In this document: in pieces, positions 41,111 to 50,438 of the stretch | Numbering within the stretch: position 1 is the stretch's first letter | Layout of the letters: each line of letters starts with the position of its first letter | NCBI GenBank assembly: GCA_002339325.1 | Contig: DDKK01000024.1 | Location: 1-64,000 of the forward strand | DNA length: 64,000 nucleotides | Source of the DNA: Nitrospiraceae bacterium UBA2600 | GTDB taxonomy: Bacteria > Nitrospirota > Thermodesulfovibrionia > Thermodesulfovibrionales > Thermodesulfovibrionaceae | Direction of reading: 5' to 3' | Made by a program: the position numbers and the translations under genes | The notes under the pieces: model-generated | The model's input: only the letters and a program-made list of their open reading frames with translations | Database searches by the model: none | Told to the model about the DNA's origin: nothing

Positions 41111-42439
41111 ATGAAAGTTCAGTTTTTCGGTGCAACGAAAACTGTTACAGGCTCTTGTTTTCTTTTCTCTGCCAACGGTAGTAATATCCTCATAGATTGC
41201 GGTCTTTTTCAAGAAGACGAAAAAGAATTTCTCAATTATGAACCCTTTCCTTTTAATCCTCGCAAAATCGACCTCATGATTCTTACACATGCCCATCTTG
41301 ACCATTCTGCCTTAGTGCCCAAGCTTTTTAAAGAAGGTTATCGTGGGAAAATACTCACAACACCAGCAACAAAAGACCTTCTTGGAATTATGCTTTTCGA
41401 TGCTCTAAAAGTTCAAAAAAATGAGCAGTATAAACAACCTCTCTATGATGAAGACAATATTAACCGAGCATTAAGACAGACCGAGACTCTAAGCTATGGC
41501 AAAGAGTTAAAATTTAACGGCATGACTATAAGATTTTTTGATGCAGGCCATATTCTTGGTTCTGCTACGGTAGAGCTTAATGTAAATGGAAAGACCGTTG
41601 TGTTTTCAGGGGATTTAGGAAGAACAGGATATCCAATCCTTAGAGACCCTGTTCCTCCACAAAAAGCAGACTATCTTATTCTTGAATCAACCTATGGCAA
41701 TAGACTTCACAAGTCCCTTGCTCAGAGTATAGACGAACTATTACAGGCAATAAAAGACACTTTTAAAAGAGGTGGCAATGTTGTCATTCCCGCCTTTGCT
41801 GTAGGACGAACTCAAGATTTACTCTATATTCTCAATCGCAGTGTAAGGCAGGGCTTGATTGAGCCTTTAGACGTATATCTTGACAGCCCCCTTGCAGAGG
41901 AAGCAACAAGAATATACATCTCCCATCCAGAAGTTTTTGATGATGAAGCGTTAAACGAATTGAGAAATCATAAAAAAACTGCCATTAAACTACACTTTGT
42001 AAAATCCGTTGAGGAATCAAAAAAACTTAATCAAATCAAGTCAGGCGCTGTAATAATTGCAGGAAGTGGAATGTGTCAGGGTGGTAGAGTTATCTATCAT
42101 CTATATCACAACATAGATAGAGAGGAATGTAGTGTCATAATTGTAGGATTTCAGGCGAAAGGCACGCTGGGAAGAAAAATTGTTGACGGAGAAAAATCCG
42201 TTCCAATACTTGGCAAGATGATACCAGTTAAAGCCAAAATATATACAATCGGTGGATTTTCAGCCCATGCTGACCAGCAGGAACTTCACCAGTGGCTTGG
42301 AAGTATAGATAGCAAACCTAAAGTATTCCTTATACACGGTGAGGAAAGTGTCATAGAAAATTTCAAACAAAGCATTGAGGAAAAATTCGGATTAAACTGC
42401 ACTGTTCCAGAAAGAATGGAAATTCATGAAATTGTCTGA
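41111..42439 (+). CDS. MBL-fold / beta-CASP RNA-processing nuclease
   Basis: About 442 residues starting MKVQFFGATKTVTGSCFLF. The metallo-beta-lactamase motif is LMILTHAHLDHSALVPK. A later metal ligand lies in RFFDAGHILGSATVEL, followed by FSGDLGRTGYPILRD. Beta-CASP and RMMBL parts end with IYTIGGFSAHADQQELHQWL. Bacterial members act as RNA exo/endonucleases. An upstream in-frame ATG at 41075 would overlap the divergent gene's start, so 41111 is preferred. Confidence 0.93.
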   Translation: MKVQFFGATKTVTGSCFLFSANGSNILIDCGLFQEDEKEFLNYEPFPFNPRKIDLMILTHAHLDHSALVPKLFKEGYRGKILTTPATKDLLGIMLFDALKVQKNEQYKQPLYDEDNINRALRQTETLSYGKELKFNGMTIRFFDAGHILGSATVELNVNGKTVVFSGDLGRTGYPILRDPVPPQKADYLILESTYGNRLHKSLAQSIDELLQAIKDTFKRGGNVVIPAFAVGRTQDLLYILNRSVRQGLIEPLDVYLDSPLAEEATRIYISHPEVFDDEALNELRNHKKTAIKLHFVKSVEESKKLNQIKSGAVIIAGSGMCQGGRVIYHLYHNIDREECSVIIVGFQAKGTLGRKIVDGEKSVPILGKMIPVKAKIYTIGGFSAHADQQELHQWLGSIDSKPKVFLIHGEESVIENFKQSIEEKFGLNCTVPERMEIHEIV

Positions 42440-43613
42440 TTTTTATTTGGCAGAAGATTTCTACCTTAAACTCATTGAATTTCCCGCTGTATATAACATA
42501 AAAACCGATGCGCTTTACTGTCTTGATGAACGGGCTTTTAATTTCCTTTCTAAATTAGCCATTAGAGACTTATCCTCCTTAAACTCATTTGACAAAGAAA
42601 AAGATGGAAAAATCAGGGATTTACTTGAAGTAGCTATCAGTGAAGGCATAGTAACAAAGGAACCTACAGCGAGACTTTTGCCAAAAATAAGACAATCACC
42701 AATCCCATCTTTGAGATACCTTGAACTTCAGATAACAAAGAGATGTAATCTCCGATGCAAACACTGCTTCGTAGGAGAATGCTTGAATGTTGACCTCTCA
42801 GTTGAAGAAACAAAAAAAATTCTCAGAGAATTTGAAGATATGCAGGGACTTAGAGTGTTAATTACTGGTGGAGAACCCCTTTTACATCCTCATTTTGATA
42901 GGATTAACGGTTTTTTAAAGGAGCTCGCTATTAGAAAAGTCCTCTTTACTAACGGATTGCTTCTCACAGATAAGTGGCTTAAAAAGCTTCATGTCCATGA
43001 AATTCAGATAAGCCTTGACGGCTTGAAAGATGGACATGAGAGTCTTAGAGGAAAGGGAACATTCGAAAAAACTCTCAGCGCTATTAGAAGGTCTATTGAC
43101 TTTGGCTTTGAAGTCTCTGTGGCAACTGTAATTCATAAAAACAATATTGACGAATTCAATAAAATCGAAGAATTGCTAAAGGGCTTGAGCATAAGAGACT
43201 GGACAGTAGATGCTCTCACAATTACTGGTAATCTTGAATTAAACACTGACTTATGGGTTCACCCCTCCGTTGCTGGAAAGATAATGAGAAGATATGGATT
43301 TTCAAAGGAAGAACATCCTCGTGCAGAAGGTTATGCTTGCGGAGCACATCTTTTATCTGTCTCAGCAGATGGAAAAGCAGCTTACTGCTCCTTTTTTGAA
43401 AGCTCTCCGCTGGGTAATATCAAAGAAGGGCTTGAAAAAATATGGGCACGAAAAAAACATTTTCTTCTGAAAAATCTTGAGTGCATTAATCTCAATTGTC
43501 CTTATATCCAAGAATGTATAGGTGGATGTCGTTACAGGGCACAAAAGCTATCTGGCAAAGAAGGGTCACCAGACCTTTTTAAGTGTTATCAGTTTGAAAG
43601 GCTTCAGCTTTAG
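42426..43613 (+). CDS. Radical SAM / SPASM protein with N-terminal PqqD-like region
   Basis: 395 residues. Residues 1-90 resemble a small winged-helix or PqqD-like domain (VYNIKTDALYCLDERAFNFL). The radical SAM cluster is C107-x3-C111-x2-C114 in KRCNLRCKHCFVGEC. The SPASM region (VSADGKAAYCSFFESSPLGN; CPYIQECIGGCRYRA) should bind one or two more Fe-S clusters. Relatives modify peptides (PqqE, AlbA) or act in heme d1 or mycofactocin-type pathways. No precursor-peptide gene is seen. The start overlaps the nuclease gene by 14 bases. Confidence 0.9.
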   Translation: MKLSDFYLAEDFYLKLIEFPAVYNIKTDALYCLDERAFNFLSKLAIRDLSSLNSFDKEKDGKIRDLLEVAISEGIVTKEPTARLLPKIRQSPIPSLRYLELQITKRCNLRCKHCFVGECLNVDLSVEETKKILREFEDMQGLRVLITGGEPLLHPHFDRINGFLKELAIRKVLFTNGLLLTDKWLKKLHVHEIQISLDGLKDGHESLRGKGTFEKTLSAIRRSIDFGFEVSVATVIHKNNIDEFNKIEELLKGLSIRDWTVDALTITGNLELNTDLWVHPSVAGKIMRRYGFSKEEHPRAEGYACGAHLLSVSADGKAAYCSFFESSPLGNIKEGLEKIWARKKHFLLKNLECINLNCPYIQECIGGCRYRAQKLSGKEGSPDLFKCYQFERLQL

Positions 43614-45237
43614 CTCTCTCATATTCATCCCATAGGACTTCCTTTTTTATACCTTCATGCTCAATGAAATCCCATGGCAAAAATTGGCTTAAAGACTTTA
43701 TTTGGCAAGCTTCTTTTTTTATTTTTTCCCAAAGTTCTCCATTTTTTTCGCCTTTAGATAATCGCTCTAAAATCTCAACTGCCCTTCTGTCAGCCCTGGC
43801 TAAATAGCCCTGTAAGTATGAATATTTTGGAACTTCATGAAACAACTTAAAACCCTTTATCTGAAGTGTATCTTTTTTTATCTTTTTTAATTTCTCCGTA
43901 ATTACCTCATAAGTCTCCATTCCATGCCACTGAAAGGGAGTGAAAGGCTTTGGAACAAATATGCTTATACTTGCCGTTATTCTCCTAAAAAATACTCCTC
44001 GAACCTTCTCAATAAGCTTTTTTATATCTTCCACATCCTCATCTTTTTCAAATGGCAAACCTATCATGAAGTAGAGTTTTAAATTCTGAACTTCCGTGTT
44101 AGAAAGTCTGCTTGCCACATTCAGAAGGTCTTTTTCAGAAATTCCCTTTTTTATTATCTTTCTTAGTCTCTCAGAACCAGCCTCTGGCGCTATTGTAACA
44201 GTCTTCATTCTTGAAAGGTAATCAATCGAATCAAGAGTAGCCCTATCAGCCCTCAATGAAGTAAAGGAAAGCTCGACTAATGGAGTCTCTAAAAGTTCAA
44301 CCAACTCCCTGTATGCCGTAAGAGAGGGAGCTATCAAGCCTACTGAGCAAGTCTCAGAGGGAATATTCGAAAGCCTTGATTTCAATGCATCAATTGAAGC
44401 TTTTCTTGTAGGGCTATAAATCTTACCAACCAGACAAAATCTACAACTAAAAGGACATCCTCGCATTGCTTCAATAAGATATTTATTGGAAAAAACTGCT
44501 TCAGAAGTAATTATTTGAGAAAAACTGAGATTTTCTGATAGATTTTTGCAGTAAACTCTCTTTATTTTTTCAGGAACATTGAACCATAAAACTTCCCTGC
44601 CTACTATATTGCCCGAAAAATCATATATTTCCCTGTAAGCTTCGGGAACATAGAAACCCTGAAATTTTATTATCTCTCTCTTTAAATTCTCCTTGAAATC
44701 TTCTTCATAGGAAGCTTCTTTCACTTTTTTGTAATTATCAATAAAGGGTTCTAAAAGCTCTTCTGCCTCGCCGATGAGTATTATATCAAAAATTTCAGCT
44801 AACGGTTCTGGATTGGAAAAACACAACACGCCTCCTGCAATCAAAAGAGGAGAGTTAAAATCTCTGTCTCTTCTTCTGAATGGAATTTTTGCAATTTCTA
44901 AAATTTTAATTATCTCAGGAAGGTCATTTTCAAAGCAAATACTAAACGCCAGAATATCAAATTCATAAAGGGGCTTTTTAGATTCAAAGGAAATTAACGG
45001 AAATCCTTTTCTGTACTCTTCAATCTCATCCTTTGCAGGAAGAAAACTTCTTTCGCATACAACATCTTTTCGGTTATTAAAAAGTCTATAAACAGTCTGA
45101 AAGCCTAAATTGCTTATACCGACCTGATATATGTTTGGATAAATAAGGCATACCTTTATTTTTCCACCATGCTCTTTTCTTATTGTTCCCTTTTCTTTTT
45201 TCAGTAGGGTGTCAATTTTATCAAGTATTTTTCTCAT
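43579..45237 (-). CDS. Radical SAM protein with B12-binding-like N-terminal domain
   Basis: 552 residues. The N-terminal half looks like a cobalamin-binding-like Rossmann region (VCLIYPNIYQVGISNLGFQT, then LLIAGGVLCFSNPEPLAEIF and DIILIGEAEE). The radical SAM core has CPFSCRFCLVG (Cys-x3-Cys-x2-Cys), APSLTAYRELVELL and APEAGSERLRKIIKKGI. It resembles TIGR03960-type proteins; the substrate is unknown. It overlaps ftsZ by 17 bases, so it is probably co-expressed with the dcw cluster. Its 3' end overlaps the convergent SPASM gene by 35 bases. Confidence 0.9.
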   Translation of the reverse strand: MRKILDKIDTLLKKEKGTIRKEHGGKIKVCLIYPNIYQVGISNLGFQTVYRLFNNRKDVVCERSFLPAKDEIEEYRKGFPLISFESKKPLYEFDILAFSICFENDLPEIIKILEIAKIPFRRRDRDFNSPLLIAGGVLCFSNPEPLAEIFDIILIGEAEELLEPFIDNYKKVKEASYEEDFKENLKREIIKFQGFYVPEAYREIYDFSGNIVGREVLWFNVPEKIKRVYCKNLSENLSFSQIITSEAVFSNKYLIEAMRGCPFSCRFCLVGKIYSPTRKASIDALKSRLSNIPSETCSVGLIAPSLTAYRELVELLETPLVELSFTSLRADRATLDSIDYLSRMKTVTIAPEAGSERLRKIIKKGISEKDLLNVASRLSNTEVQNLKLYFMIGLPFEKDEDVEDIKKLIEKVRGVFFRRITASISIFVPKPFTPFQWHGMETYEVITEKLKKIKKDTLQIKGFKLFHEVPKYSYLQGYLARADRRAVEILERLSKGEKNGELWEKIKKEACQIKSLSQFLPWDFIEHEGIKKEVLWDEYERAKAEAFQTDNT

Positions 45238-46618
45238 CCAATATACGGTATTTCTTCCTCAAATAAGCGGGAATGTCCAGTTCATCCTCTATATCCTCAG
45301 GAATTTCTTTGTTAGGTTCTTTAATAAACCTGACTTCTCCCTTTTGTTCACTTTCAGACAACTGTAACGCCTCGGAAATATGGTTTTTAATCTCCGCTTT
45401 CTTTTCTGTCCTTTCAAGTTCGTCAAGTTCGCTCCTTGATATTTCAGGGGTCTTAGTTTTATTCTTTAAGTCTTCTGTAGAATCGTGAGAACCTGTCAAC
45501 AAGTTACTCTGTTGTTGTTTTTCCATATTCAATGGATTTTCATTGGCACAAGAGGAAAGGGAGTTTATATCTTTTGATATTATCCGCCTGGTCATTTTTA
45601 AGGTCGAGTTAGCATTTTTAGGCATCCATTTTTCTGCCTTAGAAATTTCAATATCCTCCTGTTTATCCTCAAAACCTGTCGCAATTACTGTTACATGTAT
45701 TTCATTTTCAATGTCAGGTTTTATTACTGTTCCGAATATTATGTTTGCCTCTTCATGAGCTACATCATAAACAGTTCCAGCAATCTCCTGGACATCATCA
45801 AGAGTAAGGTCAAAACCACCGGTTATGTTAATCAGTATTCTCTTTGCACCCTCTATAGAACTCTCCTCAAGTAGAGGGTTGTTTATGGCTTTTCTTGCAG
45901 CTTCTCGAGCACCTTCTTCTTTAAGACATGTTCCAAGCCCAATAACTGCCTTGCCTGACTTTTCAATGATAGTCTTTACATCGGCAAAATCTCTGTTTAT
46001 GAAACCGGGGCTTAGTATTAAGTCTGATATACCCTGAACAGCCTGTCTTAAAATGTCATTAGCTATAGCAAAGGATTTAACAAGTGGCGTTCCTTTCTCC
46101 ACAACAAGATGAATTCTGTCATTAGGAATAACTATTATGGTGTCAACATATTTTTTAAGCTCTTTGGCTCCTACAACGGCATTATGAAGTCTCTTTTTCC
46201 CTTCAAAGTAGAAGGGCTTGGTCACTACAGCTACTGTAAGAATTCCTAAATCTTTAGCTAAAGATGCAATAACAGGTGCTGCTCCTGTTCCTGTGCCACC
46301 ACCCATTCCAGCGGTGATAAAAATCAGGTCAGACCCTTCAATACATGACATAAGGGTGTCTCTGTCCTCTAAAGCTGCTTTTTTGCCGAGCTCAGGTTCT
46401 GAACCTGCTCCAAGACCTCGGGTTAATTCCTTTCCTATCTGCACTTTAACAGGCGCCAAAGATATCTCAAGATGTTGTATATCTGTATTTACTGCTATGA
46501 ACTCAACGCCATAAACTCCCGAAGAAATCATGGTATTTACTGCATTGGTTCCTGCTCCACCTACTCCTATTACTTTAATCTTTGCTACAGGTCTTTCTAC
46601 TTCTTCAATGTCAAACAT
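45221..46618 (-). CDS. ftsZ: Cell division GTPase FtsZ
   Basis: FtsZ polymerises into the division ring. The GTP-binding G-box VGGAGTNAVN lies at about 19-28 and the signature GMGGGTGTGAAP at about 104-115. The T7 loop is NRDFADVKTII. After residue 320 comes a long variable linker of about 120 residues, rich in Ser, Lys, Glu, and a conserved C-terminal peptide, LDIPAYLRKKY, for FtsA/ZipA-type partners. At 465 residues it is longer than E. coli FtsZ (383) because of the linker. Confidence 0.98.
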   Translation of the reverse strand: MFDIEEVERPVAKIKVIGVGGAGTNAVNTMISSGVYGVEFIAVNTDIQHLEISLAPVKVQIGKELTRGLGAGSEPELGKKAALEDRDTLMSCIEGSDLIFITAGMGGGTGTGAAPVIASLAKDLGILTVAVVTKPFYFEGKKRLHNAVVGAKELKKYVDTIIVIPNDRIHLVVEKGTPLVKSFAIANDILRQAVQGISDLILSPGFINRDFADVKTIIEKSGKAVIGLGTCLKEEGAREAARKAINNPLLEESSIEGAKRILINITGGFDLTLDDVQEIAGTVYDVAHEEANIIFGTVIKPDIENEIHVTVIATGFEDKQEDIEISKAEKWMPKNANSTLKMTRRIISKDINSLSSCANENPLNMEKQQQSNLLTGSHDSTEDLKNKTKTPEISRSELDELERTEKKAEIKNHISEALQLSESEQKGEVRFIKEPNKEIPEDIEDELDIPAYLRKKYRILDEKNT

Positions 46619-46662
46619 TGCCTTCTCCTCCTTTCTGGTTTAAAGGCTTTTTTAGTTTTCTA

Positions 46663-47940
46663 TTAAATTCTCATAATCTCCTTAATCCATGATGCAAATC
46701 TACTCCATATACCTCCGATACCTGAATTTTGTTGTTGAAACGAACCTGCCCTTATGGCATATATCAGAGTACCAATGGTTGAGGAAAATTGAGGAGTTAA
46801 ACACTCATGTAACTGTTCATCAATTATTACATATTCATCTCTGATGCCCATCTCTGCCATCAGCGTCATAAGTCCAAGGTCTGGTTTTCCAATTCTTACA
46901 GGCATGGACAAAAAACTCTCAGCCAGTTGAATAAAACCTCTCATCTGCGATGTTCCGCCTGTAATAACCAGAGACGACACCGATATACTTTCGGAAACAG
47001 TGGAGATTTCCTTCTTTATGAGGTCTAAAATTTCCTCACATCTGGCATAGATTATTTCTTTTATAACGCTCATGGGAATTTTTACAGGAATTTTATCCAT
47101 CCCTATAATCTCGATTTCTCTATCCTTTTCTCTGAAAGAAAGGCTTCCAAAGTTAACATCTGGTAGGGCAACGCCAAACTGTGTTTTTATTCTTTCCGCT
47201 TCTTTGAAGGGAATTTTCAATCCTAAAGCCAAGTCATTGGTTATATGATTTCCTCCGATTCCATAATTACTAAGATGCCTGAGATATCCATCATGAAATA
47301 CGGCTATTCTACTGCTACCCCCACCAATGTCAACAACCATTGTGCCCATGTCTTTATCATGTTCTGAAACCACAGCCTCAGCAGATGCAACACCATGAAG
47401 CACAACTTCTTCAACTTCTATACCGGCCTTGTTGCAGCAGGTTATTAGATTTTGAATATGCGATGAGGAAGCAGTGATGATATATACTCTTGCCTCAAGT
47501 CTTAAACCTTTCATGCCGAGGGGGTCTCTTATTCCGTCAATACCATCTACTACAAACTCATAAGGAAGTATGTGAACAGCCTGTCTGTCAGAAGGAATTT
47601 GCATCGCCGTAGCAGACTCTATTGCCAAGTTTATATCCTCTTCAGTTATCTCTTTTTTACGAATTTTTACTGCCGCATCACTGTAAAGTCCTTGAATTTC
47701 ATTTCCCGAGGAACAAACAAAACTCCTTCGAATTTTCATTTTTAAAATATCCTCTGTATCCTGAATTGCCCTTTTTATCGAAGAGGTAAGTGATTCCATA
47801 TCAACTATTCTGCCCCTCTTAATTCCAGAGGACGGAAAACTCTTAAAGAAAATTGATTCAAAGCTTCTGTTATCAAATTTTGATATAAAGACGGAAATCT
47901 TTGTTGTTCCTATGTCCAGTACAGTCAAAACTTCACCCAT
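46663..47940 (-). CDS. ftsA: Cell division protein FtsA
   Basis: FtsA is the actin-like membrane tether of FtsZ. The 425 residues start VLTVLDIGTTKISVFISKF (phosphate 1) and include MGTMVVDIGGGSSRIAVF (phosphate 2), SSLVITGGTSQMRGFIQLAE and a C-terminal amphipathic helix SRFASWIKEIMRI that should bind the membrane. The 1C domain is present (QIPSDRQAVHILPYEF). Position between ftsQ and ftsZ is canonical. Confidence 0.97.
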   Translation of the reverse strand: MGEVLTVLDIGTTKISVFISKFDNRSFESIFFKSFPSSGIKRGRIVDMESLTSSIKRAIQDTEDILKMKIRRSFVCSSGNEIQGLYSDAAVKIRKKEITEEDINLAIESATAMQIPSDRQAVHILPYEFVVDGIDGIRDPLGMKGLRLEARVYIITASSSHIQNLITCCNKAGIEVEEVVLHGVASAEAVVSEHDKDMGTMVVDIGGGSSRIAVFHDGYLRHLSNYGIGGNHITNDLALGLKIPFKEAERIKTQFGVALPDVNFGSLSFREKDREIEIIGMDKIPVKIPMSVIKEIIYARCEEILDLIKKEISTVSESISVSSLVITGGTSQMRGFIQLAESFLSMPVRIGKPDLGLMTLMAEMGIRDEYVIIDEQLHECLTPQFSSTIGTLIYAIRAGSFQQQNSGIGGIWSRFASWIKEIMRI

Positions 47941-47949
47941 TATCTGCCC

Positions 47950-48645
47950 CTACTCTACAGGCTTTACAATTACCCTATCGGGAAATCTCAAATCTAAATA
48001 CTGAACCTTAAGGCCTCTTTTCTGAATTTCAGAGTTAACAATTAAATATTTAGCGAATTTTGTTTCATAATCGCCCTTACCCACTATAATATGAAAACTA
48101 TTTAGATAGACAGATAGATTTTCAGGCTCGCTACCATTTATTACTATCTCATTTTCGGATTTAATGTATCCCTTTGAATTAAGAAAATTGACAAGTTCAA
48201 CAGCTGCATGAAGCATTTCCCTATTTTTAAATGGGTCTATGTTTTTTAAAATAGGCAGGAAAATCTTTGTATTGTTTAACTTTTCGGTGAAATCCTCTAA
48301 AATCTGACAGTCACTATCTATTAGATACGCCCTATCATTAAACAAAGCAATGGCAATGGCAGTAGACTCTTTTACGTATACAGTCAGTGTTCCGTTCAAA
48401 TCTTTCCTTATTACAGCTTCTTTTATCCATGCAAGTTTTTTCAAACGCTCATATATGACTTTAGATGGAGGATAAAGGATTGAATTACCCTCTTTTAAAC
48501 CAATAGCCTTTCTTATCTGTAGTTCAGTCAAATTTCTATTGCCAACAATTACAATATTTCTAATGGTTAAAATTTTTATAAAAAAAATTACTGCCACTAA
48601 AATTACGACGACCCCTGCAATCGCTATAAACTTCTTATTTCCCAT
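47950..48645 (-). CDS. ftsQ: Cell division protein FtsQ
   Basis: 231 residues: a short cytoplasmic tail, one membrane helix (FIAIAGVVVILVAVIFFI), a POTRA-like domain (IRNIVIVGNRNLTELQIRKA, IGLKEGNSILYPPSK) and a FtsQ/DivIB beta domain ending YLDLRFPDRVIVKP. FtsQ scaffolds the divisome through FtsB/FtsL. It overlaps ddl by 11 bases. Confidence 0.94.
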   Translation of the reverse strand: MGNKKFIAIAGVVVILVAVIFFIKILTIRNIVIVGNRNLTELQIRKAIGLKEGNSILYPPSKVIYERLKKLAWIKEAVIRKDLNGTLTVYVKESTAIAIALFNDRAYLIDSDCQILEDFTEKLNNTKIFLPILKNIDPFKNREMLHAAVELVNFLNSKGYIKSENEIVINGSEPENLSVYLNSFHIIVGKGDYETKFAKYLIVNSEIQKRGLKVQYLDLRFPDRVIVKPVE

Positions 48646-49549
48646 CTTTTCTAAGAGTCATCTCTAAAATTTCTTTTACTAATCCCTTAAAGTCGTATCC
48701 TGCCAGAGAGGCAATTTTGGGTAAAAGGGAGGTCTCTGTCATACCGGGTATGGTGTTTACCTCGAGAACAAATGGTTGTCCATTAGAGTCTATTATCATG
48801 TCCACCCTTGTTCCACCACTGCATCCCAATGCTTTATGCGCCTTTAAGCCAAGCTCTTTAAGTTTTTCATACAACTCTCCGTCAATTTCTGGTGGCAGAA
48901 TATAATCAGTAAGCCCCTTTGTATATTTAGCTTCATAATCGTAAAAGTCTTTTTTTGGTCTTACCTCAACTCCTCCTAAAACCCTGTCTCCAAGAACGCC
49001 TATGTGTATCTCCTTTCCTTTTATGAATTTCTCTACGATAACCCTGTCGCTAAACTTGAAAGCCTCCTGTAAAGCTTTCTTTGCATCTTCTTTATTGCTT
49101 ACGATAGCTACTCCAACGGAAGAACCTTCGGTTGCCGGTTTTATAACAACGGGAAATGACAGCGAAGAAAGATTAACTTCAGAGGAAAGGAATTCCTTTT
49201 TACTTATCACTCTAAAAGGAGGAACAGGAATGTTATGATAGATAAAAACTTTTTTTGTTGCTTCCTTGTCCATTGCCAATGCAGAGGCTAATACTCCAGA
49301 GCCTGTATAGGGAATTCCCATTACCTCAAGCATTCCCTGAATACCACCATTTTCACCCCAGCCACCGTGTAAAACAAGAAAGGCTACGTCAATCTTTTCG
49401 TGTTTTATCTTTTCACAAAGCTCTTCCTTGGCATCTATGAACACCACATCGTATTCAAGCTCTCTGAGGGCATTAAATACGGCCTGTCCACTTCTGAGAG
49501 AGACCTCTCTTTCCGATGATATTCCCCCAGCAATAACTCCAACCTTCAT
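48635..49549 (-). CDS. ddl: D-alanine--D-alanine ligase
   Basis: ATP-grasp ligase making the D-Ala-D-Ala dipeptide for murF. The 304 residues show KVGVIAGGISSEREVSLRSG, VLHGGWGENGGIQGMLEVMG then IPYTGSGVLASALAMDKE, VIKPATEGSSVGVAIV and the metal-binding end VLEVNTIPGMTETSLLP. Length typical of DdlB. Confidence 0.97.
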   Translation of the reverse strand: MKVGVIAGGISSEREVSLRSGQAVFNALRELEYDVVFIDAKEELCEKIKHEKIDVAFLVLHGGWGENGGIQGMLEVMGIPYTGSGVLASALAMDKEATKKVFIYHNIPVPPFRVISKKEFLSSEVNLSSLSFPVVIKPATEGSSVGVAIVSNKEDAKKALQEAFKFSDRVIVEKFIKGKEIHIGVLGDRVLGGVEVRPKKDFYDYEAKYTKGLTDYILPPEIDGELYEKLKELGLKAHKALGCSGGTRVDMIIDSNGQPFVLEVNTIPGMTETSLLPKIASLAGYDFKGLVKEILEMTLRKDGK

Positions 49550-49550
49550 C

Positions 49551-50438
49551 CTAAGCCTCCAGAAATTTTATTTCAGGTTCTAATTCTATAGAAAAAACCT
49601 TTAAAACTCTCTCCCTTACGAGTTCCATGAGCTTCAAAAAATCCGATGAACTTCCCCTGCCAGTGTTTATAAAATAATTTGCGTGAATACTACTTACAAC
49701 GATATCGCCTATCTTTGTTCCCTTAAGGCCTGCCTTATCTATTAAATAACCCGCAGACGTGCCCTCTGGATTTTTAAATACACAGCCTGCAGAACGGGAA
49801 GTAAGGGGCTGCGATTTTATTTTTGTTTGAAGATAGTTTCTCATCTTTATATAGCTGTCTTCAGAGCTATCTCTGAGCTTGAATACAGCCTTTACTATTA
49901 AAGAATTCTCTGGCAGACCCGACTTTCTATATTGAAAATTAATATCATTTTTTCTTAAAGTCTTAATTCGCAGTTCATTGTCAATCAGCTCAATCTCCTC
50001 AAGGCAGTCTTTTATCTCAACTCCAAAAGAACCAGCATTTCCGAAAACAGCACCACCTACTGTGCCTGGTATACCAATCAGACCTTCCATGCCTGAAAGG
50101 CCTCTCTTTAGCATAAAGGCAAGAACCCTTCCAAGCCTTGCACCTGCTCCTACTGTAAGAATATTTCCCTGAAGCTCTATCATTTCAAGCCTTTTTGTGT
50201 GTATTATCACTCCTCTGAAGCCTCTATCACTTATGAGCAGATTGCTACCTCCACCAATAATGTAGTAAGGTATGCCTTCATTTTTTATTGCTTCTATAGA
50301 CTTAGTTATATCTTTCTCCTCAGGAAACAACACAAAATCTGCTAAACCACCGATTCCTAAGGTAGTGTATCTATCTAAAGATTGCTCCTTTTCATAGGGA
50401 ATTTTATTTTCTATGAAAAACTTCTCTATACTTTTCAT
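49551..50438 (-). CDS. murB: UDP-N-acetylenolpyruvoylglucosamine reductase MurB
   Basis: FAD enzyme reducing UDP-GlcNAc-enolpyruvate to UDP-MurNAc. The 295 residues have TTLGIGGLADFVLFPEE, the FAD loop YYIIGGGSNLLISDRGFRG, GIPGTVGGAVFGNAGSFG and catalytic-serine region SAGCVFKNPEGTSAGYLID. It overlaps murC by four bases. Confidence 0.97.
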   Translation of the reverse strand: MKSIEKFFIENKIPYEKEQSLDRYTTLGIGGLADFVLFPEEKDITKSIEAIKNEGIPYYIIGGGSNLLISDRGFRGVIIHTKRLEMIELQGNILTVGAGARLGRVLAFMLKRGLSGMEGLIGIPGTVGGAVFGNAGSFGVEIKDCLEEIELIDNELRIKTLRKNDINFQYRKSGLPENSLIVKAVFKLRDSSEDSYIKMRNYLQTKIKSQPLTSRSAGCVFKNPEGTSAGYLIDKAGLKGTKIGDIVVSSIHANYFINTGRGSSSDFLKLMELVRERVLKVFSIELEPEIKFLEA

